Under the pieces are notes generated by a model. The model saw only the letters and a list, made by a program, of their open reading frames with translations, was not told the DNA's origin and searched no databases. The position numbers and the translations under genes are program-made. Positions 25,420 through 35,111 of a DNA stretch of 64,000 nt are shown in pieces (position 1 is the stretch's first letter; the number at the start of each line of letters is the position of its first letter). Source of the stretch: Bin87 sp965204395 (GTDB lineage: Bacteria; Chloroflexota; Dehalococcoidia; Lucifugimonadales; UBA3495). The DNA is taken from the NCBI GenBank assembly GCA_965204395.1, contig OZ241987.1, positions 2,108,001-2,172,000 of the forward strand, read 5' to 3'.

Positions 25420-26322
25420 TCAGAACGGAGCAATCCCCGGCGTCGTGACTCGGATGCTGTACAACGACGCGCCCGACGTCAGGAACAGCGTCCGCATGTC
25501 GTCGCCGCCGAAGCAGATGTTCCGCGTAACCTCCGGCATCTCCAGCACGCCCAACTGCTCGCCCTCCGGCGACACGATCCACACGCCGCCTGAGCCGGTG
25601 CACCAGACGTTGCCCGCCGTATCCACCTTCATCCCGTCCGGCACTCCCGGCGCCGTCGATCCCATCTCGATGAGGATTCGATTGCCGCTCAGCGTGCCGT
25701 CCGCTGCCACGTCAAACGCGCGTATGCGACGGTTCGGGCAGAACTCGCCGCTTTCCTCGCGGTCAAAGTCCGCCATCTCCGCCCGGCTGATCGCGACGTA
25801 CATCACCGACTCGTCAGGAGACAGGGCCAGCCCGTTGGCATACTCGCACTCGTCCGTCGCCAGGTGCACGTTGCCCGCTGTGTCAAGGCGGTAGATGCCG
25901 GCGAACGGAATCTCCCGCAATTCCTCCGGAAAACGCAGGTGCGGGTCGGTGAAGAAGATGGTCCCATCCGTGCGACAGATCACGTCGTTCGGCTTGTTGA
26001 ACCGTTTGCCGTCCCAATGATCCGCAATCGTCGTGATGTTGCCGTCGGCGTCCATGCTCGTCACGCAGCGGTGGTCCGCCCCCTCGCACATCAGCAGATT
26101 GCCCTGCCGGTCGAATGTGCACCCGTTGCCCTCGCCGGTGTTTTCCCGCACCACCGTCGTCTCGCCCGTGTTCGGGTCCCACTTCAAGAGCTGTTCTCGT
26201 GCCAGGTCAACGAAGGTCAGGTACCCGCCGGGATGCCACAACGGCCCCTCGGTACGATCCAACGACCCATCCAGCAACGTTAATTCGGTTTCCGCCAGTA
26301 GTCCGCCCAGGTTATCAGCCAT
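25420..26322 (-). CDS. SMP-30/gluconolactonase-family hydrolase
   Basis: About 300 residues of the six-bladed SMP-30 propeller. Key metal ligands are visible: Glu in DRTEGPLWHPGG, Asn in NKPNDVICRTDGTIFFTDPH, Asn in EYANGLALSPDESVMYVA and Asp in VPDGMKVDTAGNVW. These Ca2+ or Zn2+ enzymes open sugar lactones. The start at 26322 follows GGAGG. It may share a regulon with the adjacent gamma-glutamyltransferase but has its own spacing hairpin. Confidence 0.88.
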   Translation of the reverse strand: MADNLGGLLAETELTLLDGSLDRTEGPLWHPGGYLTFVDLAREQLLKWDPNTGETTVVRENTGEGNGCTFDRQGNLLMCEGADHRCVTSMDADGNITTIADHWDGKRFNKPNDVICRTDGTIFFTDPHLRFPEELREIPFAGIYRLDTAGNVHLATDECEYANGLALSPDESVMYVAISRAEMADFDREESGEFCPNRRIRAFDVAADGTLSGNRILIEMGSTAPGVPDGMKVDTAGNVWCTGSGGVWIVSPEGEQLGVLEMPEVTRNICFGGDDMRTLFLTSGASLYSIRVTTPGIAPF

Positions 26323-26391
26323 CTCGCCGCCTCCATTGTCGCGTGAATACGCATTGTCCGGGCGATTATAGCAACCATTACGCGTGACCAA

Positions 26392-26422
26392 GGGGCGAAT
26401 CCGCCTCAGCCGGATTCGCCCC
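26392..26422. repeat. GGGGCG palindrome family, variant at 26.4 kb
   Basis: Arms GGGGCGAATCCG and CGGATTCGCCCC around a 7-base loop, between the lactonase start and the ggt stop. It could terminate ggt transcription. It shares the GGGGCG/CGCCCC core with the other copies. Confidence 0.65.
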
Positions 26423-26451
26423 CCTCAAAAGCCAACGATATTTTTGCTGCA

Positions 26452-28221
26452 CTACCGGCCCATGGCGTATCCGTCGCGCCGCAAATCCGCTCCGGCGTAC
26501 ATCGTTCCCCGTTCCTGGTCCACTTCAATCGCGCACAGGGAGCCCATCCGCGGCGTCCACTCGTTCCACACGTCCACGTCGTGGCCCCGCTTGCGCAGGT
26601 CGTCCACCACCGACGGCTCGATGCGCGACTCCACGCCCACCAGACCGGGCCGGTAGGCATGCGGCCAGAACGAGTTCGGGAAACTCCACGTCGATGCTCG
26701 CGGCGCTTCGATTGCCTGCTGTACGTCCATCCCAAATTCGACCACGTTCAGGAACAGTTGCACCATCGACTGCGGCTGCACGTCGCCGCCCGGCGTGCCG
26801 AACGGCAGCCACGGCTTGCCGTCCTTGAACGCCATGGCCGGATTGGGCGTCAGGCGCGGTCGCTTGCCCGGCTCCAGGCTGCACGGGTGGTCCTCATCCA
26901 GCCAACTCTGCGAACCGCGAGCCGACACCATGAAGCCGAGGCCCGGCACGATTGGCGCGCCGCCGAACCCGTCGCTCGGCGTCGCTGAAAACGCGTTGCC
27001 CCAGCGGTCCACGGCGCAGATGTACGACGTGTCTGCCGACAGTGGTCCGGCCACCGCCTCCGGCTGTTTCGCTCCATATCGGACACCGCCCTGCTGGTGC
27101 GCCCACGGGTCGCCGGCCATCGGCATCTCCGGATTGGCCCGGTTGGGGTCGATTTCGCGCCGCCGAACGTCGGCGTACTCCCTCGACAGCAGTCCGGCCA
27201 TCGGCACGTCCACAAAGTCAGGGTCGCCGTAGTACGCATGCCGGTCGGAGAACGCCAGCTTCAGCGCCTCCAGCACCGTATGGATGTACTCGGCGGAGTT
27301 GTGTCCCATCCCCTGCAGGTCGCAGCCCTCCAGTATCCGCAGCGCGTGCAGGTTCATCGGCCCCTGGCACCACGGCCGGCAGGCGTACACTTCGATTTCT
27401 GCGGAGTTCGCGCTCTTGTAGTCGATCATCGCCGGCTCGTCGACGCCCACCGAGAAATCTGCCAGGTCCTGCATGGAAAGCCAGCCGCCCTGGCTCCGCA
27501 CAAACGCGACCATTTCCTCGGCAATGTCACCCTTATAGAACAGTTCACGGGCGGCCCTGAGACCGGCCTCTCTGCCCTGCCCGTTGATCGATCGCTCCGC
27601 CTGGATCATGCGCCGGAACGTGCGGGCCAGGTCCTTTTGCACCAGTAGATCCCCGATGCCCAGCGCTTCGCCGCCGGGATAGAAGATCTCCATCGTGCTG
27701 GTCCACTGGCTCGTGTCGCCCTCGTCCAGAATGATGTTGTCTCCGCTGCTCACCAGCGCCCGGTGCAGCGTCGCCGGAATTGGGAAACCACCCTCCGCTA
27801 TCTCCAGCGCCGGGGTAGCCACCTGCTCGAATGTCATCGTCCCGTACCGGATCAGCGATGTGATCCAGGCGTCCGGCGCGGCCGGCGTCACGGTGCGCAT
27901 CACCCCGTGCGGCATGTCTCCGCCATGCTCCCGCCGGAAGTAGTCAATCGACGCCTCCGCCGGCCACCGGCCCAGCCCGCTGATCTCCCGTGTCTCGCCG
28001 GATTCGGCGTGGTGGATGATGATGGGCGCCACGCCCGCAAAGCTGGTGTACTGCGGCAGCGTAACGTTGATGACGATACCCGCGGCCACTCCCGCGTCGA
28101 TGGCGTTGCCGCCCTGCTCCAGGATCCGGTATCCCGCGGCGGTCGCCAGGTAGTGTCCCGTGCTCACCATGTGCGTAACGCCGCCCACCAACGGGCGATA
28201 GCTCCTCAGTCCAATGGCCAT
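26452..28221 (-). CDS. Gamma-glutamyltransferase family protein (Ntn hydrolase)
   Basis: 589 residues, full family length. Typical pieces are VVSTGHYLATAAGYRILEQGGNAIDA near the start and SADTSYICAVDRWGNAFSAT with the autocatalytic nucleophile Thr398, plus GLGFMVSARG and the oxyanion-region FGTPGGDVQPQSM. The enzyme self-cleaves before Thr398 and hydrolyses or transfers gamma-glutamyl (or related acyl) groups. No signal peptide is evident, so it may be cytoplasmic. Confidence 0.9.
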   Translation of the reverse strand: MAIGLRSYRPLVGGVTHMVSTGHYLATAAGYRILEQGGNAIDAGVAAGIVINVTLPQYTSFAGVAPIIIHHAESGETREISGLGRWPAEASIDYFRREHGGDMPHGVMRTVTPAAPDAWITSLIRYGTMTFEQVATPALEIAEGGFPIPATLHRALVSSGDNIILDEGDTSQWTSTMEIFYPGGEALGIGDLLVQKDLARTFRRMIQAERSINGQGREAGLRAARELFYKGDIAEEMVAFVRSQGGWLSMQDLADFSVGVDEPAMIDYKSANSAEIEVYACRPWCQGPMNLHALRILEGCDLQGMGHNSAEYIHTVLEALKLAFSDRHAYYGDPDFVDVPMAGLLSREYADVRRREIDPNRANPEMPMAGDPWAHQQGGVRYGAKQPEAVAGPLSADTSYICAVDRWGNAFSATPSDGFGGAPIVPGLGFMVSARGSQSWLDEDHPCSLEPGKRPRLTPNPAMAFKDGKPWLPFGTPGGDVQPQSMVQLFLNVVEFGMDVQQAIEAPRASTWSFPNSFWPHAYRPGLVGVESRIEPSVVDDLRKRGHDVDVWNEWTPRMGSLCAIEVDQERGTMYAGADLRRDGYAMGR

Positions 28222-28836
28222 ATCAACCTCCGCAGTTTCGCTGCGTTACAGATCGCGTATTCGACATCCTCGGCAGTATAGGGCATCCCTCAGCGGGTTG
28301 CCACTTGAGCCAGCGGAGCGCGACGGCTCTCTCTTTGCAGTGCGCCGACTGTCGTTAGCCACGTCCGCTGCTTGCTATATCCGACGTTCGTGAGTGTAAA
28401 GAATCCGTCGCGCCAACTGGTGCGTATCCTATCGTAATAGCGAAACTTGGCAACAAAGTCGGCGAATACTTGCGGTTTGCAGCCACAATGCAACTCAATG
28501 ACAATCCCTGATTGACATTCCAAAGGCTGGCCTCAGGCACAGGGCGCGTCGTCCAGGTTCATGCTGGCCGGCTTCGCGATATCCCATCGCTCCTGGTCCG
28601 CCCTTCGCTCCTGTTCCTCCGCACCGGCAAAGCTGAGCCTTTATCCGAAATCGTAATATTGAATTGCCCACTCTTGCAATCGCCACGGATTTTGTGACGA
28701 AAAAGATATGGTGCAGCTGTAGAATTTGCACAACCTACTGGTTTCGTGACGGCATTGTGCCAAGGCCCAGCGTAACGCGTGCTTGTCAGGCCAATAGGAT
28801 AAACGGATAATGCACCATATTCCATTTGAAAATAGT
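28222..28836. other. Gene-free stretch upstream of the membrane-bound regulator
   Basis: About 600 bases. A 77-codon minus-strand frame (28290-28523, reading FADFVAKFRYYDRIRTSWRD) looks mildly protein-like but has no family match or start signal. The last 150 bases are AT-rich and probably hold the promoter of the next gene. Confidence 0.4.
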
Positions 28837-28852
28837 GTGAAAGATATTTCAC
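28837..28852. promoter_or_regulatory. Candidate operator of the XRE regulator
   Basis: Inverted repeat GTGAAA-N4-TTTCAC, 18 bases before the ATG, in an AT-rich segment. Its position suits repression of its own gene by the downstream HTH protein. Confidence 0.4.
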
Positions 28853-28870
28853 CTCTAAATTTATCTCGAC

Positions 28871-30391
28871 ATGCGAGAGGCTGCGATGTTGGAACGCGAC
28901 GTTCAACGGTCCAGGGCTATTCAAGTCGGAATGTTGATGCGCGCCTATCGAGAATCCTTCCCTTCTGCAGAGGGCGGGAGGGGACTGACCCAGGATGAAC
29001 TGCTCCGCCGCATGGCTGCGGTTGACAGAAATTATGCCCAGCGTTACAGCCACACGACTGTGTCTCGCTGGGAATCCGGAGCGACCCGTCCTAGCAGGGA
29101 ACGCCTGGAGGTTTTTGGGCGCGCGCTGAACCTGACCAGGGCCGAAGTGGAAGGATTGGTTGCGCTGGCCGGTCTGGGTGACCAATCCGACTCTGGCCTT
29201 GACGGACCGGGTTCGGCCGTCTTGGTCACCGACGTTGCCCAGTCCCAATCCAGCGATCCTGACGTGCGCACCGTCGCCGCCGGCGACGCTGCAACTGTGT
29301 CGGCGTCAGAACTCCCTGATCCGAGCGCAAATTATCCGACCGAGCCTGCCATCGCAAGTTCGCGCCCTCGTTCCTTCCCAACGATCTTTCAAAGCGTCGT
29401 CAGTTGCCTGTTGCCCGCGTTGGCCACCATCGGAGGCGCCTACTTGTTGGCGTCTCTGGGTTGGAACGAAATGTGGATGCCCATCGCCTACATCGGAGCG
29501 GTGGTCGGCATCAGGTTGGGCGCAGCATTCCTCAGGATGTCCAACCCGTACGACCTCTGCGAGTTTTTCTGCATATCGGTGTTTGTCCTCCTGACCACAC
29601 CGCTCTTGCAAAGCGCTGCGCTCAGCATGGACCATTATGGGTTCTCTGCTATCGGGACTTTCGGGGACACGCCGATGCCCTACATGCTGGCTCTCTTGGT
29701 CAACCTTGCTCTCTCCACGGTCGCTGGGGGCGTGTTTTGCGCTCTGTGGAATTGGCAGTACGGAGTCCCACGTCAAACCGGAAACCCCGTCCGCAGAGCG
29801 GCCTCAGTCGTGGTGTTGCCGATCGGTTTGGTCTACGCAACGATGGCGGTGATCACTAACACAGCCATTGTGTTGCAACTCGGGGTGTCGTTCGCCGTCC
29901 TCACTGCTGTCTGCATCGTACTTCTCTTGATGCGCGATGCCAGCGTGGCGCCCGACGAACGCGACCGGCGTTTCCTGCTGTGGGCTATCTTGATAGTGGG
30001 CATGGTTTTGACCACCATCGGCGCGGCTGTAATGCTGACCATATACTTGACCCCCAACTTGCCCGCCATGCTCCCCGACCACAACCTGCTGTATTCATGG
30101 GCCATAGATTTCGATCGGATCGGTCTGTCGCCTGAGGAAACCCTGCAAAGGTTCAATGTGGGTTACCTCTGGCACGCGACATCCGTTTTCGTGTACATGG
30201 TCTTCGTAGTGGGCGGCAATCTTGTTGCGGCGGCTTACCGCTGGGGACACGAACCCCCGCACACGCCCGGCGGCGGCCCCATGGGCAATTCCGGCGAGCC
30301 GACCGCCCCATCGTCCATCCTCGGCAAAATCATCGGCTTCCTCACCATCACATGTTGGTCCTTTTGGTATAGGCCGCGTGGGTCCGACTGA
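28871..30391 (+). CDS. Membrane-integrated XRE-type HTH protein
   Basis: 506 residues. Residues about 15-85 form an XRE HTH (IQVGMLMRAYRESF, LTQDELLRRM, YSHTTVSRWESGATRPSRERLEVFGRAL). A polar linker (about 95-170) leads to seven or eight membrane segments, e.g. VVSCLLPALATIGGAYLLASL, CISVFVLLTTPLLQSAALS and LLWAILIVGMVLTTIGAAVM. The protein would bind DNA at the inner face of the membrane and sense a membrane or external signal. The membrane part matches no transporter I recognise. ATG at 28886 is an alternative start. Confidence 0.75.
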   Translation: MREAAMLERDVQRSRAIQVGMLMRAYRESFPSAEGGRGLTQDELLRRMAAVDRNYAQRYSHTTVSRWESGATRPSRERLEVFGRALNLTRAEVEGLVALAGLGDQSDSGLDGPGSAVLVTDVAQSQSSDPDVRTVAAGDAATVSASELPDPSANYPTEPAIASSRPRSFPTIFQSVVSCLLPALATIGGAYLLASLGWNEMWMPIAYIGAVVGIRLGAAFLRMSNPYDLCEFFCISVFVLLTTPLLQSAALSMDHYGFSAIGTFGDTPMPYMLALLVNLALSTVAGGVFCALWNWQYGVPRQTGNPVRRAASVVVLPIGLVYATMAVITNTAIVLQLGVSFAVLTAVCIVLLLMRDASVAPDERDRRFLLWAILIVGMVLTTIGAAVMLTIYLTPNLPAMLPDHNLLYSWAIDFDRIGLSPEETLQRFNVGYLWHATSVFVYMVFVVGGNLVAAAYRWGHEPPHTPGGGPMGNSGEPTAPSSILGKIIGFLTITCWSFWYRPRGSD

Positions 30392-30594
30392 CTCGGAACC
30401 CCAACATAGCGCGGCTTCGGTTCAATCGCCGTTTGTGCCAATATTTCAGCATCCGTTCGACAGTGAAAAGCGCGCGAGTTATCGTGCCAGCGCCGCTGTC
30501 GGTTTCGGGTGGTGTTTCGCTGGGTGTTTTCCTCCCTTAGGGTTGGTTGTTGGTTTGAGGTTTTGGGTGTCAGGTTGTGGTTCGGGTTGCGTGT

Positions 30595-30609
30595 TCCGCC
30601 TGAGGCGGA
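30595..30609. repeat. TCCGCC-N3-GGCGGA palindrome, copy 1
   Basis: TCCGCC-TGA-GGCGGA in intergenic DNA. One of six copies in the window, all between 30.5 and 43.2 kb. Confidence 0.8.
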
Positions 30610-31012
30610 TGAACTCTGCACGGCCAACACTGTTTTTTGCTTGCGCAGAAAGATATCGTCCTAGGCTTCCGTGTCCTCGCGGTCAGCCGGCCAATGATAC
30701 CGGGGCAGCGCGAGCACGGGGCGGTGGTAACACCCGCTGGGTTCCGGGAGCTTGATCGCGGAGAAAACGATTCTAGGCTCCTTGGGAACCGTATTCTGCT
30801 TTTGGGTAACCGACAGGCCGTTGAGCGACCCGAACCTTTTTGACACCTCGCCATGATGAGTAGTTTGGTGGCTGCCGCTGCATGCGATGCGGCGACCCCG
30901 CCCGGTTCTCGAGTGCCGAGCGGGGAACCTGACACAGTTAGGATAGAACGTGGGTGCGGAGTGGTGCAACGGGCGGGTGTCACTGTCGGGAAATTCATTT
31001 TTCATGGATGCA

Positions 31013-31027
31013 TCCGCCAAAGGCGGA
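31013..31027. repeat. TCCGCC-N3-GGCGGA palindrome, copy 2
   Basis: TCCGCC-AAA-GGCGGA in intergenic DNA upstream of the amidohydrolase gene. Confidence 0.8.
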
Positions 31028-31246
31028 CCTGCGGCGGGATGGACTGGATAACGGGATGGGATTGAGGGCTCATCCTACGGCGGCACGGGATGAGCGGACT
31101 ACCCACCCGCCCAGCAATAACCGAATGTCCCTGGCGGCGAGTCCATCCTGCTTGACACTACTGCGGGCACTCACTACGCTGGCCGGAGCCGGCCGGGCGT
31201 CCGCCGGCGCCCGTACTCGACCAACCGCTTCGGAGGGAACCTTGCG

Positions 31247-32428
31247 ATGGCTACGTACGATCTGATTATCAAGGGCGGCACTGTGATCGATCCAACAGAA
31301 GGCCTGCATGGTGCCTTCGATGTTGGCATTGCTGACGGGAAAATCTCCACTGTCGCCGCCGACCTCCCGGCCGATGACGCGGACCGTGTCGTCGAGGTCA
31401 ACGGCCGATACGTCATCCCCGGTCTCATCGACCTCCATACCCACGTTTACGAAGGCGTCAATGGCAATGGCGTGAATGCCGACCTCGGCGGCGTCCGCGC
31501 CGGCGTGACCACCATGGTGGACGCCGGCAGCAGCGGCTGCGACACCTACGGTGGATTCCCGGCGCACATCATCCCCAACAACCACACCGAAATCATTCCG
31601 TTCCTCCACATCTGCCGCACGGGGTTGGCGACCACGCCCGACATCTTCGCCCCCAGCAGCATCGACCTCGAGCGCACAATTCAGGTCGTTGAGGAAAGCA
31701 ACGGCGTCATCCGCGGCATCAAGGCTCGCATGGTGTCGCCCGCCCTGGAAATCATGGGCATGGAGATGCCCCGCCAGGCCAAGCGCGCCGCCAGGGAAGC
31801 CGGCGTACCCCTGATGGTCCACATCGGAGATACCGAAAAACGTTACCCCGCCGAGGTCATCCGGGAGTTGTTGCCCATCATGGAGCCGGGCGATATCGTC
31901 ACGCACTTTTTCACCGCCAATCCCGGCGGAGTGCTGGACAGCGACGGCAACCTCGTCCCCGAAGCCCGCGAGGCCCACGAACGTGGCGTCTGGCTCGACA
32001 CCGCCCACGGTCGCGCCAACTTCAGCTTCGACATCGGCGAGCGCGTCCTCGATCAGGGCGTCGAGCCTCACTGCATCAGCACCGACCTTACCCTCCCCGG
32101 GCGCATCCGCACCGTCCACAGCATGACCGAGATGATGACCCGCTTCCTGGCCATGGGCTTCACCCTGGACCGCGTGGTGGAGATGTGTACCATCAACCCC
32201 GCCCGCGCCATCGGCGAGGAAGATCGCCTGGGCAGTCTCGCCGTGGGCAAGCAGGCCGACGTATCCGTGCTGGACATCGAGGACGGCGATTGGGTCGTGT
32301 ACGACGTGCTGGGCAACGGACGCAAGTCCGAGCGCGCCGTGGTTCCGGTATTGTCCGTCAAGCGCGGCGAGGTATTCGAGGCCGGTTGGGGTCCCCGTCC
32401 GTGGGGCTGGACGCCGGACAGCGCGTAG
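31247..32428 (+). CDS. Amidohydrolase (dihydroorotase/enamidase-like)
   Basis: 393 residues of the metal-dependent TIM-barrel amidohydrolase superfamily: N-terminal MATYDLIIKGGTVIDPTEG, the metal pair His64/His66 in GLIDLHTHVYEG, the likely carbamylated Lys159 in VIRGIKARM, His192 in LMVHIGDT, His220 in DIVTHFF and Asp in HCISTDLTL. The C-terminal NPARAIG...LGSLAVGKQADVSVLDIEDG is the classic composite domain. It probably hydrolyses a cyclic amide or imide. GGAGGG precedes the ATG. Confidence 0.9.
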   Translation: MATYDLIIKGGTVIDPTEGLHGAFDVGIADGKISTVAADLPADDADRVVEVNGRYVIPGLIDLHTHVYEGVNGNGVNADLGGVRAGVTTMVDAGSSGCDTYGGFPAHIIPNNHTEIIPFLHICRTGLATTPDIFAPSSIDLERTIQVVEESNGVIRGIKARMVSPALEIMGMEMPRQAKRAAREAGVPLMVHIGDTEKRYPAEVIRELLPIMEPGDIVTHFFTANPGGVLDSDGNLVPEAREAHERGVWLDTAHGRANFSFDIGERVLDQGVEPHCISTDLTLPGRIRTVHSMTEMMTRFLAMGFTLDRVVEMCTINPARAIGEEDRLGSLAVGKQADVSVLDIEDGDWVVYDVLGNGRKSERAVVPVLSVKRGEVFEAGWGPRPWGWTPDSA

Positions 32429-32532
32429 AAACGACTACATCACAGCGGTCAGAATCAACAGGATTGTACTGAATGAGCTTGAAAGATCTCACGGGCACCA
32501 AAGGCAGTTGCACAACCAGAGAGGATATCAAG

Positions 32533-33453
32533 ATGGTTGAAGTCATACTGAGTTCGCCCCGCGGTTTCTGCGCCGGCGTCGTGCGGGCCATCGACGTCGT
32601 CGAAGAATGTCTGGAACGCTTCGGTCCGCCCGTGTACGTCAAGCACCAGATCGTCCACAACCCCTACGTCGTAGCCGAGCTGGAACGCAAGGGCGCCATC
32701 ACCGTCGAGGAAGTCGACGAGGTACCGGAAGGCTCCCTCGTCGTTTTCTCCGCCCACGGCTCTCCGCCGGAGGATTTCGAGCGCGCCAACGAACGCAACC
32801 TCCGCGTCATCGACGCCGTGTGCCCCCTGGTTACCCGCGTCCATAACGAGGCCAAAAAGTACCATCGGGAGGGTAAGCGCGTCCTGCTGGTGGGACATCA
32901 GGGGCATCAGGAAGTCCGTGGCACGATGGGGCAAGCCCCTATGACGCTGATCAACGATACCTCCCCGCTCGCTGAGCAGGACGTCAGCGCCGACATCGAT
33001 TGGCCCGCCGATACCGAGGTCGCCGTCATTACCCAGACCACCCTGTCTGTCGGCGATACCGGCAACGCCATTGGTGCAATCCAGGAACGCTTTCCTGGCG
33101 CAGTCGTGCGCAACGACATCTGCTACGCCACAACCAACCGGCAGGACGCCGTAACGCAGATGGCGGGCCTGGTCGACGTTGTGCTGGTCATCGGCGCGCA
33201 GAACTCCTCCAACTGCAATCGCCTGAGGGAGGTCGCGGAAGCCAACGGTACGCCCGCCTACCTCATCAACGGGCCCGGCGAAATCGACCCCGACTGGCTG
33301 GTGGGATGCCGCCGTGCGGGAGTCACTTCAGGCGCATCAACGCCTGAGGTGCTGGTCGAAGCCGTAATCGAGTCCCTGCGGCCCGAGCGCGTGACCCTGC
33401 TGGAGGGGGCGGAGGAGGACATTACTTTCACGTTGCCGCGAGAGTTGCGGTAA
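32533..33453 (+). CDS. ispH: 4-hydroxy-3-methylbut-2-enyl diphosphate reductase
   Basis: 306 residues. The three cluster cysteines are Cys13 (SPRGFCAGVVRAID), Cys97 (DAVCPLVTRVH) and Cys197 (NDICYATTNRQDA), with substrate histidines His42 (HQIVHNPYV) and His75 (SAHGSPP). It performs the last step of the MEP pathway, giving IPP and DMAPP with a [4Fe-4S] cluster. I use the ATG at 32533, after GAGG. An upstream in-frame ATG at 32473 would add 20 residues that are not conserved in the family. Confidence 0.95.
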   Translation: MVEVILSSPRGFCAGVVRAIDVVEECLERFGPPVYVKHQIVHNPYVVAELERKGAITVEEVDEVPEGSLVVFSAHGSPPEDFERANERNLRVIDAVCPLVTRVHNEAKKYHREGKRVLLVGHQGHQEVRGTMGQAPMTLINDTSPLAEQDVSADIDWPADTEVAVITQTTLSVGDTGNAIGAIQERFPGAVVRNDICYATTNRQDAVTQMAGLVDVVLVIGAQNSSNCNRLREVAEANGTPAYLINGPGEIDPDWLVGCRRAGVTSGASTPEVLVEAVIESLRPERVTLLEGAEEDITFTLPRELR

Positions 33454-33458
33454 GCGTG

Positions 33459-33977
33459 TTATTCAATCTCCGAAGCTGCTGGTTCGATGGCAATAAGTTC
33501 TTGCAGGAAGTCATAAGGTTTCGGCAAGGCGTCCAGCGGCCAGTCTTTAATGAGAGCCACCGGATAAAACTTCCCTCGGCTGTCGGGCCGTAAGTTGGCG
33601 TACCTCCCGCGTTGGTGTGGCTCCCTTTGAAAGTATTGATACACCTCGAACCGCAGGTCGTCCAAATTGAGGATGTACGCCCAATCACAGGCGATGTCTG
33701 ATTCAATCAGATGGCTGTCGTCGGCCATTTCGCCCTGTTCAAGCAAATCGCGCAAGCTGCCGGCAAAAATCCAATCCCGTTCCCACCACTCGGCTTCTAT
33801 CGGTTGCAATGCCCGACCTTTGGATTGCAACTCGTCAATGCCCCAATCCGACAGCATGGCTGTAATTTCAGCAATCAGAGTACATCCCATCACCGAAGGG
33901 CTGGAAACGTACTTGCGCCTGGTGAGTTTGTCTTGTGCGTCAATGCGCACGCCGTAAAGGCTCCACCTCGCCATCAT
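33459..33977 (-). CDS. Hypothetical protein
   Basis: 172 residues, acidic and rich in aromatic residues (EAEWWERDWIFAGSLRDLLEQG, FEVYQYFQREPHQRGRYANL), soluble, with GGGGGAG before the start. It converges with ispH, ending 5 bases after the ispH stop. No family recognised. Codon use and the ribosome site support a real gene. Confidence 0.6.
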   Translation of the reverse strand: MMARWSLYGVRIDAQDKLTRRKYVSSPSVMGCTLIAEITAMLSDWGIDELQSKGRALQPIEAEWWERDWIFAGSLRDLLEQGEMADDSHLIESDIACDWAYILNLDDLRFEVYQYFQREPHQRGRYANLRPDSRGKFYPVALIKDWPLDALPKPYDFLQELIAIEPAASEIE

Positions 33978-34023
33978 TCTCCCCCTTCTGTTGATGTATA
34001 TGGCACCTACCCAGATCCTTGCG

Positions 34024-35058
34024 CTACCACTCCGCTCGCGGCGGCCTCTCCATCAGCGCGGGGATGCATTCCGCCGCTGGCAGCCCATCGAACAGTACCC
34101 GCGACATCAGCCGCGTGATCGGCATATCTACGTCCAATTTCTCCGCCATCTCCAGCGCGGCAACAGTGGTGTTCACCCCTTCCGCCACCGCGTCCATGCC
34201 GGCCAGAATCTCGGGTAGCGTCCGCCCCTTCGCCAGTTCCTCGCCAACCCGCCGGTTGCGACTCAACGGGCTGTTGCAGGTCGCCATCACGTCGCCCAAA
34301 CCGGCCAATCCCGCAAACGTCATCAGTTGAGCGCCCGCGGCGATGCCCAGGCGTCCGATCTCGCTCAACCCGCGCGTTACCAGCGCCGCCTTCGCGTTGT
34401 CTCCCGCGCCCAGTCCGTCCGCCATCCCGGCCGCGATGGCGATAATGTTTTTCAGGGAACCGCCCATCTCCACGCCCACCACGTCGTCGCTGGTGTAAAC
34501 GCGAAACGCCGGCGACATTAGAGTGTCTTGAACCAACTGGCGCGCCGCCTCGTCGGGCGCTGCCACCACGGTCAATGCCGGTTTTCCCGCAATCACCTCG
34601 CCGGCCAAATTGGGCCCCGACAACACTGCGAATTTTTCCGACGGGTGGTTTGACAATTCTTGTGCCAACACCTCGCTCATCCGCAACCCCGCCGGCAGTT
34701 CCAGACCCTTGGTGACGCTAAGCACCACCGCGTCCGACGGCAGGTGTGCCGCGATGCGCCGTATGTTGTCCCGGAATCGGTCCGACGGAACGGCAACTAC
34801 CACCAACCGCACGGACGACATCGCCCGCTCAACGGTGGCCTCGGGGGATAAGGTTTGCGGAAAAGCGACCCCCGGCAACCGCCTCGCATGTTCCCCTGCG
34901 CTCCCCAACTCATCCGCCTCGTCCTTGGTACGACACAGCAGGCTTACCGGAGCACCGCCGCGGGCTGCCAGCACCGCCAACGTGGTACCCCAGGTGGTCG
35001 TGCCCACCACAGCGGTTGTCAACGGGTCGTGGTTCGTTGAAAAGGTCAAAACGCACAT
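34024..35058 (-). CDS. gpsA: Glycerol-3-phosphate dehydrogenase (NAD(P)+)
   Basis: 344 residues: nucleotide loop VVGTTTWGTTLAVLAA (an unusual form of the GAGAWGTALA motif), then VVVAVPSDRFRD, SVTKGLELPAGLRMSE, LSGPNLAGEV and the active-site region DVVGVEMGGSLKNIIAIAAGMADGLGAGDNAKAALVTRGL with the catalytic Lys. It makes sn-glycerol 3-phosphate for phospholipids. Three Thr in the glycine-rich loop are odd but keep the key glycines. Confidence 0.92.
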   Translation of the reverse strand: MCVLTFSTNHDPLTTAVVGTTTWGTTLAVLAARGGAPVSLLCRTKDEADELGSAGEHARRLPGVAFPQTLSPEATVERAMSSVRLVVVAVPSDRFRDNIRRIAAHLPSDAVVLSVTKGLELPAGLRMSEVLAQELSNHPSEKFAVLSGPNLAGEVIAGKPALTVVAAPDEAARQLVQDTLMSPAFRVYTSDDVVGVEMGGSLKNIIAIAAGMADGLGAGDNAKAALVTRGLSEIGRLGIAAGAQLMTFAGLAGLGDVMATCNSPLSRNRRVGEELAKGRTLPEILAGMDAVAEGVNTTVAALEMAEKLDVDMPITRLMSRVLFDGLPAAECIPALMERPPRAEW

Positions 35059-35111
35059 TAATGGGCCGGCGACTTACAGCCGCCGGCCCGAATTGCGCCG
35101 GAAATTGCGGA

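Larger units (their letters stand above)
30392..31246. other. Gene-free stretch with two TCCGCC palindromes
   Basis: About 850 bases. Overlapping minus-strand frames of 119-142 codons (30570-31020) and a 68-codon plus frame have no family signature and contradict each other. Two 15-bp palindromes lie at 30595 and 31013. GGAGGGAACC near the end is the ribosome site of the next gene. Confidence 0.45.

Noticed and set aside
30570..31020. Minus-strand frames of 119 and 142 codons
   Set aside because: They overlap each other in different frames, contain a dispersed palindrome, and show no family pattern.
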